64,000 nucleotides of DNA from an uncultured Marinobacter sp. (GTDB taxonomy: Bacteria > Pseudomonadota > Gammaproteobacteria > Pseudomonadales > Oleiphilaceae), in contig NZ_CANLBK010000001.1 of assembly GCF_947488835.1 (NCBI RefSeq), forward strand, positions 124,001 through 188,000. Direction: 5' to 3'. Below, piece by piece: positions 55,208 through 63,357 of this stretch. The position numbers and the translations under genes were made by a program. Position 1 is the first letter of the stretch. Every line of letters starts with the position of its first letter. The notes under the pieces are model-generated. The model made no database searches. It was not told where the DNA came from and was given only the letters and a program-made list of their open reading frames with translations.

Positions 55208-56106
55208 CTTTTTCGGGCAGTCCTCTTGGCGATTTTGGGCACTGACTCAGATGGTGAAACAACGGTGCTTCCCTGCACACTTTCGCCAAGATATTTTTGT
55301 ACAAGCGATGCCATTGGCTTGCCGGTTTTTCTACTTTCCTCCGCCATAGCAACAATAGCATCGCCACTTATTGGCTCCTTGTCCGCCTTTATCATTGTTT
55401 GTATATGGTAAGTCGCCTCTGCTTCATCCTCGCATAAAGTAGTATTCTCAACGATATCTTGAGGCTCAATTTCTACTGCTTCCTGCATGCCAGAACCACC
55501 CGGGCCAAAATCGTGATGGACTATATCTGGTTTCTCTCTCACGAGGTCTAGGTTGAACAAATCTCTTTCAGAAAAAGGGATGTGGTGAGAGTTGAATTTT
55601 ATGAACGGACGTTCTTCGATTCTCATCTGGAAATGAAAATGCGGAAAATCCGATTTGGTTCCCTCATGCCCCTGATAGTCGCTCTCTGAGCATTCGAATG
55701 TCCATTCGATGTTTTTCCATTGAATTGTTGTTTGAAAGACCTTTTTCTCTGACCTCTCATCTTTCAGGTCATTGATATTTCCCTGAAAACGCTCTTCGTT
55801 CGCGATCCATCGTAGGTATGATTCAATCTGATGGTAATCAAACTCTCGGTATAACTTAGGGAAATCCTTCGCTTTAAATTTGCATCGCCGCAGTAACCAG
55901 TGAAGACACGGCTTCTCTTTACTTATTGTTTTAAACGGTTTTCCACAAAGATAACACTCACCTCTTGAATACGAATCCTTAAAACGCTCGTACTCTTGGA
56001 GGTTAAGTTCATGCTGACTTTGGTTGCGGTGATCAATCTCTTCGGGACCCAATCTCTCAAGCATTTTCTCAAAAGCCTCGGGATCCATTCGTCTTGGTCG
56101 ATTCAT
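55195..56106 (-). CDS. Cassette gene: hypothetical protein with Cys/His cluster, 303 aa
   Basis: The protein is soluble and charged. CYLCGKPF near 51-58 and CLHWLLRRC at 67-75 could bind zinc. The central part (HFHFQMRIEERPFIKFN, SHHIPFSERDLF) looks beta-rich, and the C-terminus is lysine/arginine rich (AKRTARKRNNQ). I do not recognise a family. ATG 56106 is 16 bases from the R' of the next attC, and the stop lies just inside the left attC, so it is a complete single-gene cassette. Confidence 0.65.
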   Translation of the reverse strand: MNRPRRMDPEAFEKMLERLGPEEIDHRNQSQHELNLQEYERFKDSYSRGECYLCGKPFKTISKEKPCLHWLLRRCKFKAKDFPKLYREFDYHQIESYLRWIANEERFQGNINDLKDERSEKKVFQTTIQWKNIEWTFECSESDYQGHEGTKSDFPHFHFQMRIEERPFIKFNSHHIPFSERDLFNLDLVREKPDIVHHDFGPGGSGMQEAVEIEPQDIVENTTLCEDEAEATYHIQTMIKADKEPISGDAIVAMAEESRKTGKPMASLVQKYLGESVQGSTVVSPSESVPKIAKRTARKRNNQ

Positions 56107-56121
56107 ATGTCACGCTCGTAG

Positions 56122-56224
56122 AAATAACGCTTTTGTTAAGCGGCGACCTTTTGCAGCGAAGCGGAGAAAGGGCGTCCGGTGGAGGCCTTTCAGGGCCGGA
56201 ACGACCTGCAACTAATTGTTATAC
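56122..56224 (-). other. Integron attC site, 103 bp
   Basis: On the minus strand R'' is GTATAAC (56218-56224), overlapping the coding end of the 260-aa gene, and R' is GTTATTT (56122-56128). L'' and L' (GCAACTAATT versus TTAACAAAA-like) pair with one unpaired base. The long centre, with GAAGCGGAGAAA and CGTCCGGTG, is about 75% similar by eye to the centre of the site at 62773-62876, so the two sites are related copies. Confidence 0.8.
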
Positions 56225-56994
56225 AGATATAAACCAAGATCACTATCCAATCCATCAATCAAAAACTCTCGATATCGCTCCGGGACCATAAAAGGTATGC
56301 TCCGAACATTGAATCTTATGGACAAGAAAGAAGCTACCGCTAATGACAAGAAAAAAACAACAGTAAAAACATCAAGAAAAACTGATCCATTTGTAAAATG
56401 AGGAAAGGTAGTCGAAGCGTAACCAAAAGTAGAAAAAATGAGAAAGCCAGAAATAACAAGAGGCCAAACTATATTCGTAGCGGTTCTGCTTTCTATAAGT
56501 CCTTTTTTGACTTTTGCACCCTTAATAGACCCAAGAAACTCAAATTCAGCATTTTCCTCGTCGGCACTCGAAAAGTATATTTCCCCTATGAGGGCATCGT
56601 CTTTGTTGAGGTAGTCGAAGGTTAGGCATGCCTCATTGTGCTTAGAGAACGTTATTTTGCCAGTGTCATCCCCAGTCGAAGAATAAGCGAGCTGACTTAA
56701 GACCTTGGAGCCGCTATCGAATTTAATTCTTGGGCCCGCTTTTGGGTTCGGCAAATCTTCTGACCTGATTTCCTTTTTGCCTGCGTTCCATAAAACAAAT
56801 CGCAAAACATAAAGGTTTGGAACAGGATCTCCTTTAAAGGTAATTCCAATATCAGGGTGTTCGATCCCTCCAAACTTAGAAATGTCGATTAAATACAGGG
56901 GGCGAACGCTTTTGTGCAGTACGACCGTTAATACCGTGGCGATAGCGGTAAGCGCCAAACCACCTATACCGATAAGAAAACCTAGGTAATCCAC
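56212..56994 (-). CDS. Cassette gene: membrane protein with soluble domain, 260 aa
   Basis: The protein has an N-terminal membrane helix (about 5-27) and a beta-rich soluble domain with RFVLWNAGKKEIRSEDL. Two membrane helices follow (about 172-190 and 202-222) and a short tail. The soluble part looks like an immunoglobulin-type strand set, similar in layout to the 159-aa cassette protein at 62878. GTG 56994 is 16 bases from the R' half left of the insertion element. The coding sequence looks more AT-rich than the core genes. Function unknown. Confidence 0.65.
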   Translation of the reverse strand: MDYLGFLIGIGGLALTAIATVLTVVLHKSVRPLYLIDISKFGGIEHPDIGITFKGDPVPNLYVLRFVLWNAGKKEIRSEDLPNPKAGPRIKFDSGSKVLSQLAYSSTGDDTGKITFSKHNEACLTFDYLNKDDALIGEIYFSSADEENAEFEFLGSIKGAKVKKGLIESRTATNIVWPLVISGFLIFSTFGYASTTFPHFTNGSVFLDVFTVVFFLSLAVASFLSIRFNVRSIPFMVPERYREFLIDGLDSDLGLYLYNN

Positions 56995-57009
56995 ACTCTA
57001 TCCTTTTCT

Positions 57010-57016
57010 GTATAAC
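57010..57016 (-). other. R' half of an attC site cut by the insertion element
   Basis: GTATAAC on the plus strand (GTTATAC on the minus strand) is the R' box, 16 bases before the start of the 260-aa gene. Joined to the sequence right of the element at 58867 it rebuilds a complete attC. AAC occurs on both sides of the element. Confidence 0.7.
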
Positions 57017-58866
57017 GAGGCTGTAGAAAAACACAAAAATTAGCGAGCATTCCACCGCCTACGATCTCGTTTTTTTCAGCCGGTCAGTTCGCCCGGCAAC
57101 GTTCAGTTTTCGTATGAATTGTCCTTTATAGCCCCCAATCCTGGGATTTCAGCGTTCAGGCGCCCGTAATCTTCTGCCCAAGGGGTATTTCGGGAGGGCT
57201 TGCTCCCCCGATCATGCCGCCATCCGCCCATAATTCGCTAGCTTCTCAATATTGTGCACCATGCAGAACAATCGCCACTGACCTTGCACCTTCTTTTTGC
57301 CCCTGAGACTGAAGCGGTTCAACCGCTTGTTGGTGCCAATATTACCAAACACCGGCTCCACCACCGACATTCGATGGCTGTAAATCTCTTTGCCCTGAGG
57401 GCTATCCACCCGATGCTTCATCCAGTCGGTGTAGCTCGGCGCACGATTGCGCTCTAATGCAAACGTCACTTGCCTGCCACTGCCTTTGCGGTGGTCAGCC
57501 GACGCCGGGTTTTGCATGCACTGGTGCTTTTTGGTGCAATGACGACACTGCAGCAGGCGGCCTTTGAAGTGGGCGCGGGAGACACCATTCCCATCCGTGC
57601 GAGTCGCCTCATAATGAAGTTCTTGGCCGGCCGGACAAATGCAAGTGAGGTTGATCGGATCGAACTGGAATTCACGGGCAGGAATGACCTCTTTCCAGCC
57701 TGTGTCTGGCTGGTTCTGGTGACGCTTGCCGTATTTGTCCTTCTGGTTCTGGAACTTTGGATCCCTGCTGCGGAAGCGATTGTCCGGGATGTAACCGTTG
57801 ATCTGCCGTTCGTGCAGGTACTTCATGTTGGCTTCATTGGCGAAGCCGGTGACCGCAGTGACAAGGGTACCCTGATGATAAATGTTGTCTGCAATGCTGA
57901 GCTTTTTGAAGCGGGCTTCCACACTTTCCAACACCGGCTTTAAAGTGTGGTGTTCCTGGCCTTCGCCGAAGGCTTGGGCATCGATGATGATCTGGTGTTT
58001 CTTGTCCACCGTGGCGACGCCGTTATAGCCTTGGATCGTGCCCTTGCTGGTGGTCATCTTGCCGCTTTCGTTATCGGTGATGTTGCTCTTCACTTCCTTG
58101 CGTCGCTTCCCCTGGCCCATCCTTGGGCTGTTGGTCTTTAGGAAGCGGTCCACTTTCTGCAAGGACTCGTCCAGAGAGAGAACCGTCTTCGCACGGCGGA
58201 TATCCCGGTCCAGCTCGGCCTCGGTTTCCGCCTCATCCCGTTCGTGGTGTTCTTTCAGGTGGTGGCGGATGAGTCGTTTGAGTTTCTGGCGTTTTTCTTC
58301 CAGCTCTTTAAAGGTGCCAGACCATTCCTTGGCGGCATTGGAGGGCATCTTGCAACCGTCGATGGCAAATAGTTCGTGGCACAGCAAGCCCTGTTCGTCA
58401 CAGACCAGCAGCACCTGCTCGAACAATTCCTCAATCTCATCAGCATGGCTGCTGACGAACTTGGCCAAGGTCGTGAAATGGGGAACCGTGTCGCAGGACA
58501 GCGCTTTGAAAATAACGTTGGTCTCGCAGCACCACTGGATCTCCCGGCTGGAGGTGATACCGCGGGAATAGGCAAACAGAATAACGGGCAGCAGAATGGC
58601 CGGGTCGTAGGCCCGACGGCCTGTGTCCTTGTTGCGATAACGGGGATAAAAAACCGACAGATCGAGCTTGTGCTGGATCAGGTAGTGCACGGCATGTTCG
58701 AAGGTGCCGGGCTGAAGCTGATCTTTATAATTCACCACGAGAATAGTGTCCTGGTCGTGGTTATAGGGCCTGAAGCGGGGCTTGGCTTTGGGCATCTGAC
58801 AGCTCCTTGTCTGTTTGCTCAATCCTATCAAACCGAAGCGTGATTTCGGGGTTTTTCTACAGCCTC
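57017..58866 (-). mobile_element. IS1182-family insertion sequence
   Basis: The element is about 1850 bp long. It has inverted ends GAGGCTGTAGAAAAAC (57017-57032) and the exact reverse complement (58851-58866). It carries one transposase gene. The bases AAC flank it on both sides and may be a 3-bp target duplication. It is inserted in the R' box of an attC site. No second copy lies in the window. Confidence 0.85.
57212..58795 (-). CDS. IS1182-family DDE transposase
   Basis: The 527-residue transposase has an N-terminal DUF772-type region (YRNKDTGRRAYDPAILLPVI) and a DDE catalytic core: Asp in FAIDGCKMPS, Asp in VATVDKKHQIIIDAQ, Glu in VVEPVFGNIGTNKRL. ATG 58795 has AAGGAG 8 bases before it; the frame stays open to 58831. 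It looks intact, so the element may still be active. Confidence 0.93.
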   Translation of the reverse strand: MPKAKPRFRPYNHDQDTILVVNYKDQLQPGTFEHAVHYLIQHKLDLSVFYPRYRNKDTGRRAYDPAILLPVILFAYSRGITSSREIQWCCETNVIFKALSCDTVPHFTTLAKFVSSHADEIEELFEQVLLVCDEQGLLCHELFAIDGCKMPSNAAKEWSGTFKELEEKRQKLKRLIRHHLKEHHERDEAETEAELDRDIRRAKTVLSLDESLQKVDRFLKTNSPRMGQGKRRKEVKSNITDNESGKMTTSKGTIQGYNGVATVDKKHQIIIDAQAFGEGQEHHTLKPVLESVEARFKKLSIADNIYHQGTLVTAVTGFANEANMKYLHERQINGYIPDNRFRSRDPKFQNQKDKYGKRHQNQPDTGWKEVIPAREFQFDPINLTCICPAGQELHYEATRTDGNGVSRAHFKGRLLQCRHCTKKHQCMQNPASADHRKGSGRQVTFALERNRAPSYTDWMKHRVDSPQGKEIYSHRMSVVEPVFGNIGTNKRLNRFSLRGKKKVQGQWRLFCMVHNIEKLANYGRMAA

Positions 58867-58950
58867 AACGCCGCAAATCACCGGCGAAAAAATGCAGAGC
58901 GAGGAACGAGCGACGCTTTTTGTCGTCCGTGTGAATTTGCCTTGTTATGT
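58867..58950 (-). other. Main part of the attC site split by the insertion element
   Basis: On the minus strand R'' is ACATAAC (58944-58950). L'' GCAAATTCACACGG and L' CCGGTGATTTGC pair with unpaired bases. R' is interrupted at 58867-58869 by the element, and its other half is at 57010-57016. With the element removed the site is about 90 bp long. Confidence 0.78.
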
Positions 58951-59054
58951 TCGCCATACAATAAATAAACGTGATCACCTACGACTGCTTCGTGCCCACT
59001 CCAGACATTCATCAGGCTTTAGTCTGCTGCATTGCGGCCCTTCGAACAGGCCAT

Positions 59055-60047
59055 TCAGCGCTTGTAGCAATAGTCGATGATTTCATTGAATCCCACCTCT
59101 TCACTCGCCAGCCTCACCTCCAATTCGTTAAGGTGTGAGACGTTGGGCAATTCATCAGTTCCCGATATTTCAACCGAGAATTCGGCCTTGTAACCTTTAC
59201 CAATCCTCGAGAGCTCACTGCTGAGCTGGTTCAAAATGTCGTCTCTTAGCAAGAGTTGGTTTCGTCGAAAGCGGATAAGACGGTGACAATCGAAGAAGTC
59301 TGAGCGCTTTGTCGAGTCATATTTTCTACCGTTCCAGCCGGTTCTTCGCGTGGCACGATACAAAGCGCGTTCTTGCGTATCTCTCCACACACGGAAATCG
59401 AAATGGTTGGTCGGATTTGGGTTCTCGTGTGTGGCCTGAGAGTGAAAATTAGCTTCTCCAAATTGGTGTTTATCAAGGACAGCCAAAGTCCTGTTCTGTG
59501 CGGATAACATGCGTTTTATTGGTGTGGGCATGTCGAAGCGCATTACTTTGGCTGCATCCAAGATACGTATTTCTCTCGGAATTTCCTCGTCATCTCGATC
59601 CCAGTGCCTCTCCAGCCGTTTGGGAACCCACTGAATATACGTACAAAAGAGGCGCACAACGCCGTCTGAGCTGAATGAAGCCATGTGAATTTTTTCCTGC
59701 TCTGTATCATCGTGAAGGAAAAAGTACGCTCTTCCGGACCAAATTAGCGACTGAGCTATTTCCTCCACCAACTCACGTATGGTTTCGTCAACTGAATGTG
59801 GTGCATATCTCGTCTTAATGTTGCCAAGTAACTTTTGCGTTAATTCTTCATCATTCGACACGATATCGAAAAGGTTGCCGCTTCGCTGGTTCATCGAGCG
59901 AAACAATCTGGCAAAATCTTCATCAAACATCCGACGATTAAAATCAGGCCTCTCTCGCTCTCTTTTCACCAAAAGTCGATCAATTAACCCAAGATGCACA
60001 TCGTGAAAGTGGTGTTGGTGCAAAGGTTCGGCTCTAAATATCTTCAT
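59055..60047 (-). CDS. Cassette gene: hypothetical soluble protein, 330 aa
   Basis: The product is polar and charged with no signal or membrane helix, and I know no family. Blocks such as LHQHHFHDVHLGLIDRLLVK, DDTEQEKIHMASF and DCHRLIRFRRNQLLLRDDI are visible. ATG 60047 overlaps the stop of the 829-aa gene by 14 bases, so the two are translationally coupled; a GTG at 60071 in frame is possible. It is the third gene of an operon in one cassette. Confidence 0.65.
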   Translation of the reverse strand: MKIFRAEPLHQHHFHDVHLGLIDRLLVKRERERPDFNRRMFDEDFARLFRSMNQRSGNLFDIVSNDEELTQKLLGNIKTRYAPHSVDETIRELVEEIAQSLIWSGRAYFFLHDDTEQEKIHMASFSSDGVVRLFCTYIQWVPKRLERHWDRDDEEIPREIRILDAAKVMRFDMPTPIKRMLSAQNRTLAVLDKHQFGEANFHSQATHENPNPTNHFDFRVWRDTQERALYRATRRTGWNGRKYDSTKRSDFFDCHRLIRFRRNQLLLRDDILNQLSSELSRIGKGYKAEFSVEISGTDELPNVSHLNELEVRLASEEVGFNEIIDYCYKR

Positions 60048-62523
60048 GCTGAATCTCTTCACGTTCTTCACTCAATCGACGCGCAAGACTGGTGATGTGG
60101 TAGTCGATATCGAAGTCAATTGGATCGAGTTGCGGCACAATCTGGTCTGCAAAGAACAGATGTGACGCATCGGCATGAGACTTCAGGAACTCCCTCACTA
60201 TTTTATTTGGGTGTGGCACCCCTCTCGCCATTCCCATTTGGTCCTCAAAACCATCATGTCTCGCGCGGTGTTCAAACGACATTTTCCAGTTAATCCGGAT
60301 TAGACTACGTGGCGACGCACTCAGGCTAAAGTTATGCGGGTTTAAGAGGAGTAACATTCTCTTGAAGTACTGTTGCTTGTCAGTTGCGTGCTCAATCCAA
60401 GCATCGAACTTCGCTATAGCTCCCGCAGACAACTTTTCATTGCCAAAGTATGCTCCGTAAAGAATGGCAAAACCTAAGACTGAAGCCAAGTCATTGATCA
60501 CCGTTGAAATGAGATGGAGTCGGAACTCGTTGTTTACATCCAGTGATGGATCTGCAAATCTCGAGTCCGCCGCCAGAAACGCAAGGGACATGAACATCGG
60601 GAGTACCTTGTCCAACTTACTTTCATCGTTTTGTTCAAGAGCGCTTATACATGCTTCGGCCAGTTCGAAGTAGATCTGCCCAAAATGATCCGGCAGTTCA
60701 TCATTGTGTTTTGGTTCGAAGATATGTCCGACCATGGTTCCGCTGCCGAGCAGGGTAATTGCATCATCTCGGGCAGAAGCAAGCTGCTGGGTCATCTCGA
60801 CAGTGTTTATCTCAGGCAGTTTGTACTGCTCTTCGGTGTAGCGCCCATATTCATGATACCGGTCCACTAGTTGGGTAAATTCTTCGAACCAGCGTGGTAA
60901 TTTCCAATGGCTATGTAAGCTTGCTAGGACTACCTGTGTTGCGGATTCGGACATTTTCAATTTTGATAGCGAGTCCACAAAGTCTGGAAGCATATTCTGG
61001 TAGAAGTCGCATATCGCAGGCAGGACTTTTGAATAGTGCTGCAACAGCCTTTGGACCGCCAACTGTTGGACGTATTTTGGCTTGGATAGGCGTTGCCCCT
61101 CGATCACTTGTTCAAATTCAATACGTTCGACGATGAAGGCGAGCTCTACTTGGAAAAGGGCGGGTAGTCTGCGTAGGGACTTTTCGGACCACTCGTCCCT
61201 CTCAAAGAACCTTTCCAGTTCTTTTTCAAAGGTAAACATTCTGCGTAGTGTTTCTAAACAGAGGTTGCTCCCTAGCGCAGCCCATGTGTCTGCTATGCCA
61301 ATCTGTACCTTTGCTGCTTTATCATCCGCTACGGGATTCAATGAGGCGAAAGCCTGCTCTATGATTTCTTTGAATCTCTTGAGCTCTTGCATGCCAATAT
61401 CGAACTGAAACCGTGCTGCATAAGCTGAAATACGAGTCGAGAAGCCACCGATGAGTTTTAATGCAAGATCGAAGTCTCCGACTTGAAATGCAAGCTCAAT
61501 ATGGCCAGCCAATCTGTCGACGAGCTCGTTTTCGAGCCATTGGCGATCAGGCTCTTCTTCAACCAGCGGTTGCTGACTGCTCGTTTGCAGCGCCATAGAA
61601 GTGGCTGTGTCCCCCGCAAGAAACCACTCCTTATGTTTGCGTCGTCTTGGAAACCAATAGCTTTCTTGGTCTATTGTGTGTTTTCGTTGAAGGTAGTGCA
61701 AAAGCAAAGCCGTATAGTCGTCGGTCAATGCAGGCAGCTTATCTTCCAAACCCTCCTTGCCAGCTTTTACACGATCATCAATGTACGAAAGTTGTTCAAG
61801 AGCCAGTCGCGCTGCCTTTGAATGATGGTTGGCCAATGAATTTGAATTCTTACGGTTTGCCGCACCCTCAATGTGACGCGCAATGTTGGGAAGTATTTCG
61901 CTGCGAACTAGAATATTTAGGTCAAAGAAATTAAATATTCTCTGGCCCAAGGGAAACAAAGCCAAAGCGCTCAACAGAGTCAAAATGGTACCGCCGGCAT
62001 AAACGAAAAGGCCGGGTTCTAATCCAAGCAAAGGCAAGGCCGTTGCGGCTAAACAGAACATCGCTGAAAGCACCAAAACTCGAGAATACACGCTACCCAC
62101 CTGCTCGTTGGTGAGCATTTGGATGATATCCCGGCGAAGTCTGGTGTAACCGGCACTCAGTATAATGCCAATTGTAGCGAAATAGATCGAGAATATTGCA
62201 GTGAGCAGTTGGGCATACAGTCTGAGCTGCTCGATATTGAATTTTTTGTCGTCCGCGCTAAGTGGTGGGAGCCAAGACAGGTTGTTATTGACGTAATCTT
62301 CAACGAAAATTAGGGTTGCCAAACCCAAAATGACCCAAAACAGGCTTTTCACACCGATCCATGTGAAAGAGCCTAAAATGCGAGTGTTTTCCTTTGCTTT
62401 TGAGAATGAGGCGCTTCTCTTGTACGCGCTGCGCTCAAAGGCAAAGTTTATTTTTCCTAACCATGTTCGGAACTTCCAAAACCAGGGCTTGGAGCTCATC
62501 CAGATCTTCAACCAATCTATCAA
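60034..62523 (-). CDS. Cassette gene: large membrane-anchored protein, 829 aa
   Basis: The N-terminal quarter has about four membrane helices (about 55-72, 90-113, 143-163, 168-190). The rest (about 200-829) is helical and cytoplasmic, with repeated acidic stretches, and has no nucleotide-binding motif that I can see. No family is recognised. The start is TTG 62523 with GGAG 6 bases before it. A 58-aa reading frame ends 13 bases upstream and a 330-aa gene overlaps its end. This is long for an integron cassette gene. Confidence 0.7.
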   Translation of the reverse strand: MIDWLKIWMSSKPWFWKFRTWLGKINFAFERSAYKRSASFSKAKENTRILGSFTWIGVKSLFWVILGLATLIFVEDYVNNNLSWLPPLSADDKKFNIEQLRLYAQLLTAIFSIYFATIGIILSAGYTRLRRDIIQMLTNEQVGSVYSRVLVLSAMFCLAATALPLLGLEPGLFVYAGGTILTLLSALALFPLGQRIFNFFDLNILVRSEILPNIARHIEGAANRKNSNSLANHHSKAARLALEQLSYIDDRVKAGKEGLEDKLPALTDDYTALLLHYLQRKHTIDQESYWFPRRRKHKEWFLAGDTATSMALQTSSQQPLVEEEPDRQWLENELVDRLAGHIELAFQVGDFDLALKLIGGFSTRISAYAARFQFDIGMQELKRFKEIIEQAFASLNPVADDKAAKVQIGIADTWAALGSNLCLETLRRMFTFEKELERFFERDEWSEKSLRRLPALFQVELAFIVERIEFEQVIEGQRLSKPKYVQQLAVQRLLQHYSKVLPAICDFYQNMLPDFVDSLSKLKMSESATQVVLASLHSHWKLPRWFEEFTQLVDRYHEYGRYTEEQYKLPEINTVEMTQQLASARDDAITLLGSGTMVGHIFEPKHNDELPDHFGQIYFELAEACISALEQNDESKLDKVLPMFMSLAFLAADSRFADPSLDVNNEFRLHLISTVINDLASVLGFAILYGAYFGNEKLSAGAIAKFDAWIEHATDKQQYFKRMLLLLNPHNFSLSASPRSLIRINWKMSFEHRARHDGFEDQMGMARGVPHPNKIVREFLKSHADASHLFFADQIVPQLDPIDFDIDYHITSLARRLSEEREEIQHEDI

Positions 62524-62536
62524 AAAGTTCTCCTTC

Positions 62537-62713
62537 TCAATGCTTATTCCAATTGCTAGATTTTGTAACCTCTATCGTTCTGGGAGTAGTTACGGAATCT
62601 TCAATCGTTTGGAAGCCCTTTTGCTTCAAACCTTCAAGAGACAGCACAACTTCTGAATGATCGCTTAAAGCTTGCTCGGCTGCTACATTGCACTTACACC
62701 GAGCAATCGTCAT
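62537..62713 (-). CDS. Cassette gene: small 58-aa protein
   Basis: This short frame starts ATG 62713 (MTIARCKCNVAAEQALSDHS) and ends 62537, inside the Shine-Dalgarno region of the 829-aa gene. Composition and codon pattern look like real coding sequence (SLEGLKQKGFQTIEDSVTT). It has CKC near the N-terminus and an amphipathic helix. It could be a regulator or small partner of the two large proteins. No database check was possible, and its Shine-Dalgarno is weak. Confidence 0.5.
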   Translation of the reverse strand: MTIARCKCNVAAEQALSDHSEVVLSLEGLKQKGFQTIEDSVTTPRTIEVTKSSNWNKH

Positions 62714-62772
62714 TGGCAGATAGCAACACTACGCTAAGGCCAAGATCCAAATCTTAAGCTGCAACTTAGGCA

Positions 62773-62876
62773 ACATAACGCCAATATTCAGCGGCGGCCT
62801 TTGCGTAGCGAAGCGGAGAAAAGGCCGTCCGGTGTAGGCCCGTCGGGCCGAAACGAACTGGAATGACTGGTTATAT
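62773..62876 (-). other. Integron attC site, 104 bp
   Basis: On the minus strand R'' is ATATAAC (62870-62876), just past the stop codon of the 159-aa gene, and R' is GTTATGT (62773-62779). L'' CATTCCAG pairs with L' CTGAATAT with one unpaired base. The long centre (GAAGCGGAGAAAAGGCC...) is related to the site at 56122-56224. Confidence 0.82.
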
Positions 62877-62877
62877 T

Positions 62878-63357
62878 TTACCGAGCCACAGTCCGAACTA
62901 TCCTATCCTGCGTGCCATCCTCATTTTCCCACCGAAGAGAAATGCTGTAGGCAGACTGCCGAACGCTCAACGGGATCTGAGCAAGAAGGTAAAAACTCTC
63001 ACCTGAGGCCAATGATGGGAAAGGAGTCTTCTGCTCAAAATCTCCATGAACCAATGGATTGTGCTCATTATTCTCTTCGAGCCCAAAGTAGATATCCGTT
63101 GCGGTGGCTTGGCCCGTATTCGTGATAACAAATTTGTTGTTATTGCCCTGCTGCTCCATATGACAACGAAGTTTCGCTTTCTGTGCCTGGCGCTCCTGCT
63201 CTTCCATTTCGGCAAGTTGCTTTCGGCTCAGCTCTGCGTGGACCCGCTCAAGCTCGATTAGCTGTGCATGGTTTCGCCTTGACCGAATGAGCGCAACAGC
63301 CGAAATAACCACGGCGACGACCGAAACCAGTAAGCTGATGATCTCGAAAGGACTCAA
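62878..63357 (-). CDS. Cassette gene: single-pass membrane protein, 159 aa
   Basis: An N-terminal membrane helix (about 5-25) is followed by a coiled-coil-like charged helix (about 26-70, LERVHAELSRKQLAEMEEQE). A small beta domain with FVITNTGQATATDIYF ends it. TTG 63357 overlaps the stop of the upstream 106-aa frame (TTGA), with GAGGAG in its last codons, so the two genes are coupled. Layout resembles the 260-aa cassette protein. Function unknown. Confidence 0.6.
   Translation of the reverse strand: MSPFEIISLLVSVVAVVISAVALIRSRRNHAQLIELERVHAELSRKQLAEMEEQERQAQKAKLRCHMEQQGNNNKFVITNTGQATATDIYFGLEENNEHNPLVHGDFEQKTPFPSLASGESFYLLAQIPLSVRQSAYSISLRWENEDGTQDRIVRTVAR

Noticed and set aside
57470..57943. 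Long plus-strand reading frames opposite the transposase and other genes (for example 23573-24433)
   Set aside because: They lie antisense to well-recognised genes and encode no family-like sequence.
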